Under the pieces are notes generated by a model, which was not told the origin of the DNA, ran no database searches, and was given only the letters and a program-made list of their open reading frames with translations. From positions 1-33,202 of the forward strand of contig MIAN01000119.1 in NCBI GenBank assembly GCA_001829125.1: a stretch of DNA of 33,202 nucleotides. The letters are read 5' to 3'. This document shows positions 1 to 8,056 of this stretch, piece after piece (within the stretch, counting starts at the first letter, position 1; the number at the start of each line of letters is the position of its first letter). This stretch comes from Spirochaetes bacterium GWB1_27_13 (GTDB lineage Bacteria > Spirochaetota > GWE2-31-10 > MWDO01). The position numbers were made by a program, and so were the translations under genes.

Positions 1-552
1 ATACAATTTATCAAATAAAATCTTATCTTTCTCATTTAAGAAAGGTTGTATCATAGAATCAAAATCTTCTTCACTAATCTTTGATGGAATACCTCGCAAA
101 TACCTACCAATAAGATAATAAGAAACAAAAGACGAGGCAAAGAGTAGGGCTATAAAGACCACATAATCGCCATCAAACCAAAACATTTTTTGATAAAAAT
201 TACGGCTAAATACCAATGCCGAAACAATTAACGCCAAAATACTTATGATAAAATAATGCACCAAAAAAGGCGTAAAAAATCCAAATGTTCTAAAAAACCT
301 TTTAAAAAAACGAAATATTCTCTTTATAAATACCTGAAATATTCCAAAAATCAACAATAAAAATAGAATATTAAATATATTCTGTAAAAAAACATTCTTA
401 ATAAAACTAAATAAGTTAAAATATATAAAATTTAGAAATTCAACATACTGGATTTTATAAATCAAATAACAATTTAAAAAAATACAAATCAAGATAATAA
501 AAGTAAGGAAAACGATGTATTTTACTAATTTTAAAAATAATTTATCTTTCAT
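1..552 (-). CDS. Integral membrane protein, 3' part outside window
   Basis: An open frame of 184 codons runs from an ATG at 552 to the left edge without a stop, so the C-terminus lies outside the window. I do not recognise the family. The product begins MKDKLFLKL and has about four strongly hydrophobic stretches (roughly residues 10-32, 54-75, 93-118 and 128-148), separated by short basic segments such as KRIFRFFKRFF. After the last membrane stretch the chain becomes polar (KISEEDFDSM), which suggests the start of a cytoplasmic domain. There is no clear ribosome-binding site. A TATACT hexamer ends six bases before the ATG, so the transcript could be nearly leaderless (inference). The layout resembles the N-terminal membrane part of a sensor protein, but nothing seen proves that. 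Confidence 0.7.
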   Translation of the reverse strand, partial: MKDKLFLKLVKYIVFLTFIILICIFLNCYLIYKIQYVEFLNFIYFNLFSFIKNVFLQNIFNILFLLLIFGIFQVFIKRIFRFFKRFFRTFGFFTPFLVHYFIISILALIVSALVFSRNFYQKMFWFDGDYVVFIALLFASSFVSYYLIGRYLRGIPSKISEEDFDSMIQPFLNEKDKILFDKLY

Positions 553-698
553 GCTTTAAGTATAACATATTTTTTTGATTTGGTTATTATTTTTTTGTGG
601 GAATTATGGATAAAAACAATCTTTAAATATTTCTATGTCAATATCGTTTCTTTTACAAAAATTGTTAAATTTTAAATCTAATACGATTATTTTTTATC

Positions 699-1241
699 TC
701 ATTCTTTATTTATTAAACGAGGATATACAGGGGTTATGTTTAATGCTAATAAAGCCACTTCTATACTTTGTGGCGTTAGTATTCTATAAGTGAAATGATA
801 TATTAAATGTTTAACAAAATTAGACCATTCTTTTTTATTTACGCAAGAATTTTCACTTATGTTATACATAACGCATAAAATAATATAAAAGGCAAAATGT
901 TCATTAATATTTTTAAGTTTTTCTTGATAAATTTTAGGTTCTGGTTCTTTGATAAGTTGTAAAGGTTTTTTCTTAACAATCCAATACGCCAAATAAGAAG
1001 CAATTTTTATAGAGTTTGCTTTTTCTATATTATGAAAATTTTTCAACCTTTCAATATCTGCAAAGTAATCTAAAATAACTTCTCTAAGAATTGATTTGTT
1101 TATTACGATATAGTCTGAGGCATTTTTATTATCTATATAATAAAGAGCTTTTTGATAAAGAAAACTAAATCTATTTTGTATTTTATTATCACCGAAGATA
1201 TTCAATAAATATTCATAATCTCTATTTCTATCTTCTGGCAT
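699..1241 (-). CDS. Hypothetical protein, 180 aa
   Basis: Unrecognised soluble protein starting MPEDRNRDYEYLLNIFG. It has no signal peptide, membrane segment or catalytic motif that I can identify. It is rich in aromatic, Lys and Ile residues and looks mostly helical. It includes a basic stretch at residues 88-93 (AYWIVKKKPL) and a Cys/Asn-rich segment near 122-136. The ATG at 1241 is only seven bases past a TATAGA box, itself 17 bp from a TTGACA box (1272-1277 read on this strand), so the mRNA may carry little or no leader; no good SD is visible. It sits next to the hairpin repeat at 1256-1372 and another unrecognised small gene, in a stretch that looks accessory. It could belong to a phage or defence cargo, but no evidence separates these. 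Confidence 0.6.
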   Translation of the reverse strand: MPEDRNRDYEYLLNIFGDNKIQNRFSFLYQKALYYIDNKNASDYIVINKSILREVILDYFADIERLKNFHNIEKANSIKIASYLAYWIVKKKPLQLIKEPEPKIYQEKLKNINEHFAFYIILCVMYNISENSCVNKKEWSNFVKHLIYHFTYRILTPQSIEVALLALNITPVYPRLINKE

Positions 1242-1248
1242 TTTAGTC

Positions 1249-1283
1249 TCTATATTGACAATTGTTCAAATTGTCAATATATA
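1249..1283. promoter_or_regulatory. Two overlapping divergent promoters sharing a palindrome
   Basis: A palindrome (TTGACAATT, GTTCA, AATTGTCAA) at 1255-1277 supplies a TTGACA box on each strand. On the plus strand TTGACA (1255-1260) is 17 bp from TATATA (1278-1283) and would fire into the hairpin repeat. On the minus strand TTGACA (1277-1272) is 17 bp from TATAGA (1254-1249) and would fire into the gene at 699-1241. The second repeat copy at 8921 keeps the palindrome with CTGACA on the plus side and TATAAC as the minus -10. Assignment is by consensus only. Confidence 0.5.
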
Positions 1284-1372
1284 CCTTAAACGCTTATTTC
1301 TATTAATCCAGTCAAATTACACGAAATGTCAATTTTATTATTTATTGACCTTTTAAAAGCGTTTAAGTATAT
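1256..1372 (+). repeat. Dispersed hairpin element, copy 1 (candidate small RNA)
   Basis: 117-bp element sharing both ends with the copy at 8921-9047. It begins with a palindrome of TGACAATT/AATTGTCA, followed by ATATATACC and the arm CTTAAACGCTT (about 1285-1295). It ends with AAGCGTTTAAG (about 1358-1368), the exact reverse complement of that arm, then TATAT. The 60-odd bases between the arms vary between copies but keep blocks such as TCTATTAAT and TTATTTATTGACCTTTTA. The plus-strand promoter in the palindrome would start transcription close to the left arm, giving a roughly 80-nt RNA whose two ends pair. The right end also encodes the last residues of the gene at 1353-1565. Confidence 0.65.
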
Positions 1373-1565
1373 AAATACTATCAATAATATCATTAATTTC
1401 TTTGTTCTTTAAAATATTTTTAAAACTCTCAAGTGATTTATCTTCAGGAAAATCTTCTGAAACATTTGGAAGTGTCATTTTTTTTATTTTATGGGCTTTA
1501 ATATCATTTATAAACTTTTCGCCTTCTTCAATGGCTTCTTTACTCAATAATTCTTTAATATTCAT
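1353..1565 (-). CDS. Small hypothetical protein, 70 aa
   Basis: Acidic/basic helical small protein starting MNIKELLSKEAIEEGEK; family not recognised. It has its own consensus promoter upstream (TTGACA, 17 bp, TATATT at 1616-1588) and a purine-rich ribosome-binding site (AGAAGAAG) about seven bases before the ATG, which argues that it is expressed. The last residues (YILKRF) and the stop codon are encoded by the right arm of the hairpin element, so the element either truncated or extended this gene. A Lys-rich, Pro/Asp-containing middle (KKMTLPNVSEDFPED) recalls linker regions of small antitoxin-like proteins, but no partner toxin follows; the neighbour at 699-1241 lies beyond the repeat. Confidence 0.5.
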   Translation of the reverse strand: MNIKELLSKEAIEEGEKFINDIKAHKIKKMTLPNVSEDFPEDKSLESFKNILKNKEINDIIDSIYILKRF

Positions 1566-1587
1566 AATGTGCTTCTTCTTTTATTAA

Positions 1588-1616
1588 AATATACTTAAAA
1601 TGTTTTAAACTGTCAA
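1588..1616 (-). promoter_or_regulatory. Sigma-70-type promoter for the 70-aa gene
   Basis: On the minus strand TTGACA (1616-1611) and TATATT (1593-1588) are separated by exactly 17 bp. The predicted transcript starts near 1581 and reaches the ATG at 1565 after a short leader carrying AGAAGAAG. The spacer is itself near-palindromic (TTTAAAACATTTTAA), a possible repressor site. Confidence 0.55.
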
Positions 1617-1675
1617 TATTTTTTAAATAATCAGATTTAATTCTTTATATATAAACAAAATAAAACATTCTAAAC

Positions 1676-1701
1676 AAAACAATTATATCGATTATTGTTT
1701 T
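1676..1701. promoter_or_regulatory. Inverted repeat AAAACAAT / ATTGTTTT, possible operator
   Basis: Perfect 8-bp inverted repeat with a 10-base spacer, in the 290-bp AT-rich gap between the small gene at 1565 and the comM-type gene at 1856. There is no U-run, so it is more operator-like than terminator-like. Nothing else was recognised in this gap apart from the promoter at 1588-1616. Confidence 0.25.
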
Positions 1702-1855
1702 AATTTGGGTATAAGTTTAATAAATATTAACCAATTAGTCAATTAGAATTTTACAATATTTCTTAAACTCTGTAACAAATTCTTCTAAAAAATCTCTTTA
1801 ATTAATTGAGGGGTAAAAAATATTCCTCTACAAATTAAAAAAACAGGAGATTTTT

Positions 1856-3367
1856 ATGCTTGGCAAAACTTATACTTATTCTAGACTTGGGATGTATTGT
1901 AATATCGTGGAAGTTGAGGTGGATATAAAAAAAGGGCTTCCATCTATAATGGTCACAGGACTTTTATCACAGGAGGTAAAAGAATCAAAAGAGAGGGTTC
2001 GACCTGCGATATTAAATAGCGGACTTGATTTTCCACTAAAAAGAATGACGATAAATTTAGCACCTGCTGAGACTATAAAAATGGGAAGCCATTATGATTT
2101 ATCAATAGCTGTCGCTGTGCTAAAGGCTTTGGGTGCAATTGATGAAAAAGACAAAAGAATAGCATATTTTGGTGAGCTAAATCTAAGCGGTGAGATAAAA
2201 TGGATTAGAGGAATATTGCCAATGGTTTTGGAAGCGATAAATAGTGGTTTTGAAAAAATTTACATTCCAGAAGAAAATTATTACGAAGTGTCTTATCTCA
2301 AAAAAGATAATATAATACCAGTGTCATCAATAAGCGATTTGATAGACAAATTAAATTCTGATACTCATATTAATTTTTTAGAATATAAGGTAAAAGAGGA
2401 TAATATAAAATATGATGATTATGAAGACATAATGGGTCAACAAGAAATGGTAGATGGTTTCACAATTTGTGCTGCTGGTAATCACAATATGCTTTTGATA
2501 GGTCCACCAGGGGCTGGTAAAACTATGGGAGCGAGTAGGTTACCTTCGATTATGCCAGACCTTATGGAGGAAGAAATTTTAGAGATAAATAAGATTTATT
2601 CGATTGCATCGTTTTCGCAAAATGAACAGTGGATTACAAAACGACCTTTTAGGACACCACATAACAGTGCCTCAAGTAGAGCGGTTATTGGAGGTGGAAT
2701 AAAAGTGTTACCAGGTGAGATTAGTCTTGCCCACAAAGGTATATTGTTTTTGGACGAATTTTTAGAATTTCGTTCTGACTCATTGCAGGCTTTGCGAACA
2801 GTAATAGAAAAAAAAGAAGTGTATATTTCTTTAAGAAATGGTTGTGCCGTGTATCCAGCTGATTTTTTACTCGTTGCTGCATCAAACCCTTGTCACTGTG
2901 GTTTTTATGAGACAGAAGGTGGAATATGCAGTTGTTCAATGGCAGAGATAAAAAAATATCGCAGAAAATTAAAAAATCCCTTGACAGATAGAATTGACTT
3001 ACAAGTTAAAGTAGAAAGGATCAATTTTAAAAGTCTAACTCAAGGACAAAAAAATCAGTCTTCTAAAGAAATTAAAAAAAAAGTTTTAATAGCAAGAAAT
3101 ATTCAAAAAGAAAGATATAAAAACGAAAAATTTAGCGTTAATTCACAGATTCCACCAGAAAAAGTATCAACTTATTGCAGGCTCGAATCAGGAGGGGCTA
3201 AAATTTTGGAAAAATTTATGGAAGACAACCTTTTGACTGCAAGAGCCTGCCATAAGATATTACGGATTGCAAGAACTAACGCAGATTTGGCAGAGTCTGA
3301 TTTAATTAGAATATCTGATCTAGAAAAAGCTTTAAAATATCGATTTTTGGATTTGGAGGCGTTATAA
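1856..3367 (+). CDS. comM: ComM/YifB-family AAA+ ATPase (Mg-chelatase-like)
   Basis: Family members are hexameric helicase-like motors; ComM drives branch migration during natural transformation, and the family was formerly annotated as Mg-chelatase subunit. The 503-residue length is normal. Residues 1-170 form the N-terminal Lon-protease-like domain (KGLPSIMVTGL, INLAPAETIKMGSHYDL). The ATPase has a Walker A GPPGAGKT at 216-223 and a Walker B ILFLDE at 296-301. The FRTPHNSAS segment (265-273) corresponds to the family's FRxPHHxxS but has Asn at the second His. A Cys cluster (NPCHCG, then CSC) and the sensor-type PLTDRIDL are followed by the C-terminal helical domain. A strong AGGAGA lies seven bases before the ATG. 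The gene stands alone and converges on pgeF across a bidirectional terminator. Whether the organism is naturally competent cannot be judged here. Confidence 0.95.
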   Translation: MLGKTYTYSRLGMYCNIVEVEVDIKKGLPSIMVTGLLSQEVKESKERVRPAILNSGLDFPLKRMTINLAPAETIKMGSHYDLSIAVAVLKALGAIDEKDKRIAYFGELNLSGEIKWIRGILPMVLEAINSGFEKIYIPEENYYEVSYLKKDNIIPVSSISDLIDKLNSDTHINFLEYKVKEDNIKYDDYEDIMGQQEMVDGFTICAAGNHNMLLIGPPGAGKTMGASRLPSIMPDLMEEEILEINKIYSIASFSQNEQWITKRPFRTPHNSASSRAVIGGGIKVLPGEISLAHKGILFLDEFLEFRSDSLQALRTVIEKKEVYISLRNGCAVYPADFLLVAASNPCHCGFYETEGGICSCSMAEIKKYRRKLKNPLTDRIDLQVKVERINFKSLTQGQKNQSSKEIKKKVLIARNIQKERYKNEKFSVNSQIPPEKVSTYCRLESGGAKILEKFMEDNLLTARACHKILRIARTNADLAESDLIRISDLEKALKYRFLDLEAL

Positions 3368-3378
3368 AAAAGGTTTAA

Positions 3379-3410
3379 TCCCCTTTTTTTGTCAAAAAGG
3401 GGAATATTTT
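3379..3410. terminator. Bidirectional intrinsic terminator between comM and pgeF
   Basis: Hairpin TCCCCTTTTT (3379-3388) paired with AAAAAGGGGA (3394-3403) around a five-base loop. It is followed by a T-rich tract on the plus strand and preceded by A-runs that give U-runs on the minus strand. It lies between two convergent stops (3367 and 3415), as expected for a shared terminator. Confidence 0.85.
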
Positions 3411-3414
3411 TAAA

Positions 3415-4188
3415 TTAATCAAAAATCCCAATAAAAGCTGCTTGTCCTTCAAAATTATCTTTGCCGTCTTTTCTACACGAAAAAAAATCTACTTCTTTTG
3501 AACAGCAATTGCACTTTCCATAAAAATCTACGTTTTCATCTTTTATCCCTGCCGATAAAATTTTTTTATAAACAACACCTGCTATATCAAAATACAAGCC
3601 ATCTTCTTTTTGATGGAAAAATTCGTTATAAAAATTATCCGAAAAATGGGTAGTTTTAAATTCATTGCCAACTTTGTAGCAACAATTTCTGATGGCAGGA
3701 CCTATGGAAGCATAAATATTTTGTATTTTAGAGCCTTTGTTTTGCATAGTGCGTATCGTTTTTTCGATTATATCAGAAACTGTCCCTCGCCAACCAGAAT
3801 GTATCGCACCAATAATACTGTTTTTTTCATCAAATAAAATAACTGGCACACAATCAGCCCATGTGACCAAAAGTAGAATATTTTTTTTATCCGTTACGCA
3901 AGCATCACCATCTAAAGCATTTGATAAATTTAGTGCACCCATTCCTTTTTTTTGCTCATCTACATCAATTACAATATCGGAATGCGTTTGATGTGGAGAA
4001 AACATACAATTATAATCAATATTTAATTTTTTACTCAAATCTAGTCTATTTTGATCAGTTGTCTTTCCAGAAGTCAAACTCTTTCTTGTCAACGCGAGAT
4101 TTCCAGATGCTGGCAATGTAAAACCACAGATTAATTTAGAATTTTTATCTTTCCAAAACGGTACAAAAAAATCATCCTGTAAAAACAT
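3415..4188 (-). CDS. pgeF: Purine nucleosidase / laccase-domain protein (PgeF/YfiH family)
   Basis: Members use a zinc site to act on purine nucleosides (adenosine/inosine phosphorolysis or deamination); the family was earlier called polyphenol oxidase or multicopper oxidase YfiH. The metal ligands are in place: H69 in SPHQTHSD, C113 in WADCVPV and H130 in AIHSGWRGT. The downstream ASIGPAIRNCCYKVG block is also diagnostic. At 257 residues it is full length. The C-terminus has several extra Cys (KCNCCSKEVDFFSCRKDG), typical of the CRxxG end of the family. The start at 4188 is supported by AAGGA eight bases upstream. It is monocistronic as far as can be seen, with a 349-base gap upstream. Confidence 0.92.
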   Translation of the reverse strand: MFLQDDFFVPFWKDKNSKLICGFTLPASGNLALTRKSLTSGKTTDQNRLDLSKKLNIDYNCMFSPHQTHSDIVIDVDEQKKGMGALNLSNALDGDACVTDKKNILLLVTWADCVPVILFDEKNSIIGAIHSGWRGTVSDIIEKTIRTMQNKGSKIQNIYASIGPAIRNCCYKVGNEFKTTHFSDNFYNEFFHQKEDGLYFDIAGVVYKKILSAGIKDENVDFYGKCNCCSKEVDFFSCRKDGKDNFEGQAAFIGIFD

Positions 4189-4475
4189 AGTCTATCCTTA
4201 AAAATTAATCATAAAAACCGTTTCCAAATATATACAAATTTATTGAATTTGTCCAAAAAATTTCACATAAAAAATATGTATAAATGGATTCATTCTTCGT
4301 TATCCCAATTTTTAATTAATAATGTTATTTTTTGTTAAAATGCTTATCTTTTTATTGTTTTTCAATCTCTAGATTTTTTTACTCTCATTGCTATAAAATT
4401 TTAAATTTGCTGGATAAATTCTCTCATCATCTTATTCTATCCCAATAAATTTGTACTAAAAAAATTTAATAATAA

Positions 4476-4504
4476 TTGATTTTATTTTTTTTTAATGGTA
4501 CAAT
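4476..4504 (+). promoter_or_regulatory. Promoter of the outer-membrane protein gene
   Basis: TTGATT (4476-4481) and TACAAT (4499-4504) are spaced by exactly 17 bp; the predicted start near 4511 gives a leader of about 27 bases. The rest of the 349-base gap (4189-4475) is AT-rich with T-runs, and I see no gene, RNA or repeat in it. Confidence 0.55.
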
Positions 4505-4537
4505 TAACAATATATTCTTAAAAACTATGGAATAATA

Positions 4538-6259
4538 ATGAAGAAAATTTTTGTTTTTATATTTCTCTTATTTTGTTTTGACCTTTTTTCTTTGGTTGAG
4601 CTAAACGATTACTATGACTACGGTCTTGTTGAGAAAAACGGTACTTATGGAGTAAAACCATTCTTTAGGAAAAATAGTTTTGTTATGGGTGGTGTTTTTA
4701 CTTCAAATAATGATAGTTTTTCGGAATGGTTTACCCGTCTTAGTATGTATATAGACCCGCCAGAGTTGTACGGTTTTGTTTTTAATGTTGATGCTACTAT
4801 GCAACGAACAAGTTTGTCAACAACGAGAAGTAGTGAGTTTGATAAATTACTTAAATTTGCCTTTAATTATGGAGAAAATTATTTAGGTTTTATAAATAAA
4901 TATGTTAGTATTAAGTTTGGTTTTCAAAATCTTGTCTCATCTGATGCAATTTATAACCATTTACTTATAGATGATTATTCCGGTGCTTTTTTTGCTTTTA
5001 AAACGAATATTTTATTATCAAGATATGTTGATGTTGAGATACTTTATAATATTGTTAGACCTCAGAATTCTATATGGACAACGTCCATTCCAGATAAAGA
5101 CCCAAATAGTACTTATTCAGGGCTTTATGGCAAATCACTTTTTACAAAAAAAATAAATTTTAGACCTTTACCTTGGATTAGATTTGGACTTACTGATGCT
5201 GTATATTTTCTTGGAGAAAATTTTAATATATGGTTTATAAATCCATTATCAATGTATTATTTTACTGTTGCAATGGGAGATTTCTTTAAGGAAAAATATG
5301 GTTCTCAAATGAATACTCAAGCATCAAATGTTATGTTTACACTTGATTTTAATATAGGTTTTGATGGTTGGAGAATTTATGGAGAAGCATTAATTGATGA
5401 CTCTGACGCTTATTATACTGTTTTTAATAAACCAAGATTTCCAGATAGAGTTGCATTCTTACTCGGAGGTGAGTTAAGAGGATATTTATTCACAAAATAT
5501 TTTAAGATTTATGGAATAGGGGATTACATTCTTTCTAATATGTATGTTAATTTTGAATATGGAATAGCAAGTAAATCAGTATTCTCAAGAGATGCCAATG
5601 TTAATTATGAATTTATAAGACAAGAATATGTAGAAAGATTTAACCCAAAAAATCCTCCAACAAAAACAGAAGCTGATATGTATAACCGCACTGGCAATTT
5701 TATTGGCTTTATGTATGGAAACAACTCTGATAGTATTGATATTGCCGTAGGTTTTAGGAGCGATCTAAAAACTGTAAAAGAATATAAAGCTGACTATCAA
5801 GGGGATGTGTATTTTGATTCTTTTAAGAAAAAACCTATACCAGATAGACTCTTTAAGATGCAGTTACATTATAGATTTTATAGATTTGGCGACGAAAGAA
5901 ATGTAATCGTACCTTTTTATAATAACGAACATTATTATTACGATGAAGACCCAAACTTAGATACAAATGGTGATGGAATACCAGACAATGATAGCCTTAA
6001 AGGTGTTGGAGGCTCAGATAGCCCTTTTGGTGAGAGTAAAAGTGGCACAAATAGAAGAACAGAGTTTATAAGAATACCAGTAATGATTGGAAACATTTTA
6101 GATTTTAGTTTTTATTCAGATATATTTAGGATTAGCAAATTTGTTTTTGGATTTGAAAATACTATCAATTTTCATTGGAAAACTTACAATCCATTTAGTA
6201 GTGGAGAAAGAACAGATTTTGTTTTTAAATTTGATTTTGCTTTTACATTAAGCTGGTAG
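4538..6259 (+). CDS. Secreted outer-membrane beta-barrel protein, Wzi-like layout
   Basis: Signal peptide at residues 1-18 (MKKIFVFIFLLFCFDLFS) followed by a mature chain full of alternating aromatic/polar strands and ending in a hydrophobic/aromatic strand (FVFKFDFAFTLSW), as in outer-membrane barrels. Segments such as IRFGLTDAVYF, FINPLSMYYF and IYGEALIDD follow the order seen in capsule-assembly Wzi-type barrels, but I cannot confirm that family without a profile search. Near residues 472-484 a DTNGDGIPDND stretch matches a calcium-binding DxNxDG loop of the thrombospondin-3/EF-hand kind, an odd insertion for a barrel and probably an exposed loop. The SD is weak (GGA). The next gene begins 16 bases downstream in the same direction, so they are probably cotranscribed from 4476-4504. 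Confidence 0.75.
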   Translation: MKKIFVFIFLLFCFDLFSLVELNDYYDYGLVEKNGTYGVKPFFRKNSFVMGGVFTSNNDSFSEWFTRLSMYIDPPELYGFVFNVDATMQRTSLSTTRSSEFDKLLKFAFNYGENYLGFINKYVSIKFGFQNLVSSDAIYNHLLIDDYSGAFFAFKTNILLSRYVDVEILYNIVRPQNSIWTTSIPDKDPNSTYSGLYGKSLFTKKINFRPLPWIRFGLTDAVYFLGENFNIWFINPLSMYYFTVAMGDFFKEKYGSQMNTQASNVMFTLDFNIGFDGWRIYGEALIDDSDAYYTVFNKPRFPDRVAFLLGGELRGYLFTKYFKIYGIGDYILSNMYVNFEYGIASKSVFSRDANVNYEFIRQEYVERFNPKNPPTKTEADMYNRTGNFIGFMYGNNSDSIDIAVGFRSDLKTVKEYKADYQGDVYFDSFKKKPIPDRLFKMQLHYRFYRFGDERNVIVPFYNNEHYYYDEDPNLDTNGDGIPDNDSLKGVGGSDSPFGESKSGTNRRTEFIRIPVMIGNILDFSFYSDIFRISKFVFGFENTINFHWKTYNPFSSGERTDFVFKFDFAFTLSW

Positions 6260-6275
6260 GGTAGAGAGGCGTTTT

Positions 6276-6683
6276 ATGAAAAAAATATTCTATACTGTAA
6301 TTATTTGTATGTCTTTTTTGGTTGTTTGTAGTCCATTAAAATATAATTATGCTAAAATAACTGTTGTTAATAAATGGACAACCCCTCTAATTTATAAAGG
6401 TTTTTATCTTGATGAAAATTATAGTGATGATACAGCTGATAAAACAGCAAATAAAGTTGTAAAAATAATTTATCCAATTTCAAAAGAAATAAATCCTAAC
6501 CAAAAAGAAAGTTTTGAGATAAACTGGTCAACTTCTTCTAATTATATTGTAGCTAAAGTTGCGTGGGGTAGGTCTTCTGTTTATGAAAGATCAAGCGATT
6601 TTTTTAAAGTCAATGATGGAGAAAACATAACAATCGACTTGTCTACTGATAAAAGTTCAAAAGGGTTTGTGATTTATAGATAA
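6276..6683 (+). CDS. Small exported protein or lipoprotein, 135 aa
   Basis: The N-terminus MKKIFYTVIICMSFLVVCSPLK is a signal peptide. LVVC fits the looser spirochaetal lipobox only in part, because Val rather than Gly, Ala or Ser precedes the Cys, so lipidation is uncertain. The remainder (about 110 residues) is beta-rich with no known motif; it contains VVNKWTTPLIYKGF and a NQKESFEINW segment that recall small beta-sandwich proteins. AGAGAGG precedes the ATG. It follows the barrel protein gene by 16 bases and is likely its operon partner, perhaps a periplasmic or surface accessory of the barrel (inference). Confidence 0.7.
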   Translation: MKKIFYTVIICMSFLVVCSPLKYNYAKITVVNKWTTPLIYKGFYLDENYSDDTADKTANKVVKIIYPISKEINPNQKESFEINWSTSSNYIVAKVAWGRSSVYERSSDFFKVNDGENITIDLSTDKSSKGFVIYR

Positions 6684-6720
6684 AAATCGCTTTCAATTCC
6701 AACTATTACTATAAAATTAC

Positions 6721-6749
6721 TTGACATTCAATCTTAAAAATTATATTTT
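6721..6749 (+). promoter_or_regulatory. Promoter candidate for the Cys/Met PLP enzyme
   Basis: TTGACA at 6721-6726, with TATTTT (6744-6749, 17-bp spacing) or TATATT (6742-6747, 15-bp spacing) as -10. The roughly 75-base leader shows no SAM or T-box riboswitch features. Confidence 0.45.
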
Positions 6750-6826
6750 CGTTGATTAATATACTTTGAAATTTATAAAAAAATATACTAATATTATACA
6801 TATTGTTTTTAATGGAGAATTATAAA

Positions 6827-7960
6827 ATGAAATTTGATACAATAGTATCCCATGCAGGGCTTTGTTCTGATGAAAAGACAGGCTCTATTTCAACACCAAT
6901 TTATCAAACAGCGACATTTAGACATGTAGCATTAGGTGTATCTACAGGCTTTGATTATACAAGAACCTCAAATCCGACTCGAAAAGTTTTGGAAGATGTA
7001 ATTGCGAAGCTTGAAGAAGGGGACGGAGGTTTTGCCTTTGCTTCTGGAATGGCTTCTATTAATGCTATAATCATGATGTTTAGTTCTAATAGTCATTTTA
7101 TAATCTCCGATGATTTATATGGCGGTACTTATAGAATATTTGAAAAAAATTTTAAACAATTTGGCATTGAAGCAAGTTTTATTGATACCACAAATATTAA
7201 CGAAATTAAAAATAATATAAGACAAAATACGAAAGCAATTTTTATTGAAACACCTTCAAACCCTATTATGAAAATTACAGATTTGGAAGAAGTAAATAAA
7301 ATTGCAAAGCAAAATAACTTAATTTTTATAGTTGATAATACTTTTATGACTCCTGCACTCCAAAAACCAATAAAATTTGGAGCTGATATTGTAATCCATA
7401 GTGGTACAAAATACCTAGCTGGTCATAACGATGTTTTATGTGGTTTTATCGTTACTCGAACAAAAGAATTATCTGAAAAAATAGGCTTTATCCAAAATTC
7501 AATAGGCGGTGTTTTGTCCCCTATGGATTCATTTTTGACTTTGAGAGGGATAAAAACTCTTTCAATTAGGATCGAAAGACAAGAAAAAAATGCAATAAAA
7601 ATAGTTGAGTTTTTACAAAATCATAAAAACATAAAAGAAGTTTTTTATCCCGGCATTAAAAACTACTCTGGTTATGAAATTAATAAAAAACAATCTTTAG
7701 GTTTTGGTGGAATGATTTCTTTTAAAGTTAAAGATAGCATTCTCGTAGAAAAAATCATAAACAATGTTAAAGTTATTTCCTTTGCAGAAAGCCTTGGCGG
7801 TGTTGAATCATTAATTACTTTTCCTATGAAACAAACGCATGCTGATATTCCAGACGAAATAAAACAAAAAATTGGTATCACAGACGATTTACTTAGACTA
7901 TCAGTTGGTATTGAAGATGATAGAGATTTAATAGAAGATTTAAATAATGTATTGAGTTAA
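6827..7960 (+). CDS. Cys/Met metabolism PLP enzyme (cystathionine gamma-synthase / lyase type)
   Basis: Fold-type I PLP enzyme of the trans-sulfuration family, 377 residues, full length. Seen in the chain: YTR (the Tyr and Arg that contact PLP phosphate from the neighbouring subunit, residues 44-46), FASGMASINA, the PLP-ring Asp in VDNTFMTP (about 170), the Schiff-base Lys in IHSGTKYLAGHND (about 195) and the substrate-carboxylate region SLGGVESLITFP with QTHADIP. These do not by themselves separate cystathionine gamma-synthase, beta-lyase, gamma-lyase or methionine gamma-lyase. The frame is open to a TTG at 6803 and an ATG at 6812, but the GGAG at 6814-6817 sits nine bases before the ATG at 6827, which I choose. 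It is a single gene with its own promoter candidate; no other methionine gene is in the window. Confidence 0.92.
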   Translation: MKFDTIVSHAGLCSDEKTGSISTPIYQTATFRHVALGVSTGFDYTRTSNPTRKVLEDVIAKLEEGDGGFAFASGMASINAIIMMFSSNSHFIISDDLYGGTYRIFEKNFKQFGIEASFIDTTNINEIKNNIRQNTKAIFIETPSNPIMKITDLEEVNKIAKQNNLIFIVDNTFMTPALQKPIKFGADIVIHSGTKYLAGHNDVLCGFIVTRTKELSEKIGFIQNSIGGVLSPMDSFLTLRGIKTLSIRIERQEKNAIKIVEFLQNHKNIKEVFYPGIKNYSGYEINKKQSLGFGGMISFKVKDSILVEKIINNVKVISFAESLGGVESLITFPMKQTHADIPDEIKQKIGITDDLLRLSVGIEDDRDLIEDLNNVLS

Positions 7961-7977
7961 TGATATTTTTATTTTAC

Positions 7978-8002
7978 AAAAAAAACTCTCACAAAAATGT
8001 GA
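7978..8002 (-). terminator. Weak terminator for the minus-strand methyltransferase gene
   Basis: On the minus strand a TCACA/TGTGA hairpin (8002-7989) is followed by GAG and a run of eight T (7985-7978). The stem is only five base pairs. Confidence 0.35.
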
Positions 8003-8056
8003 AGAAAAAGAAAAATATTTCTCCCTTTCAATATAAAAATGAAGATTTAATTTTTT

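Noticed and set aside
1402-1587. 61-codon plus-strand frame with hydrophobic translation
   Set aside because: Antisense to the 70-aa gene, which has a promoter and purine-rich SD; the plus frame has neither.
6684-6826. SAM or T-box riboswitch before the Cys/Met PLP gene
   Set aside because: The leader after the promoter is about 75 AT-rich bases with no conserved riboswitch core.
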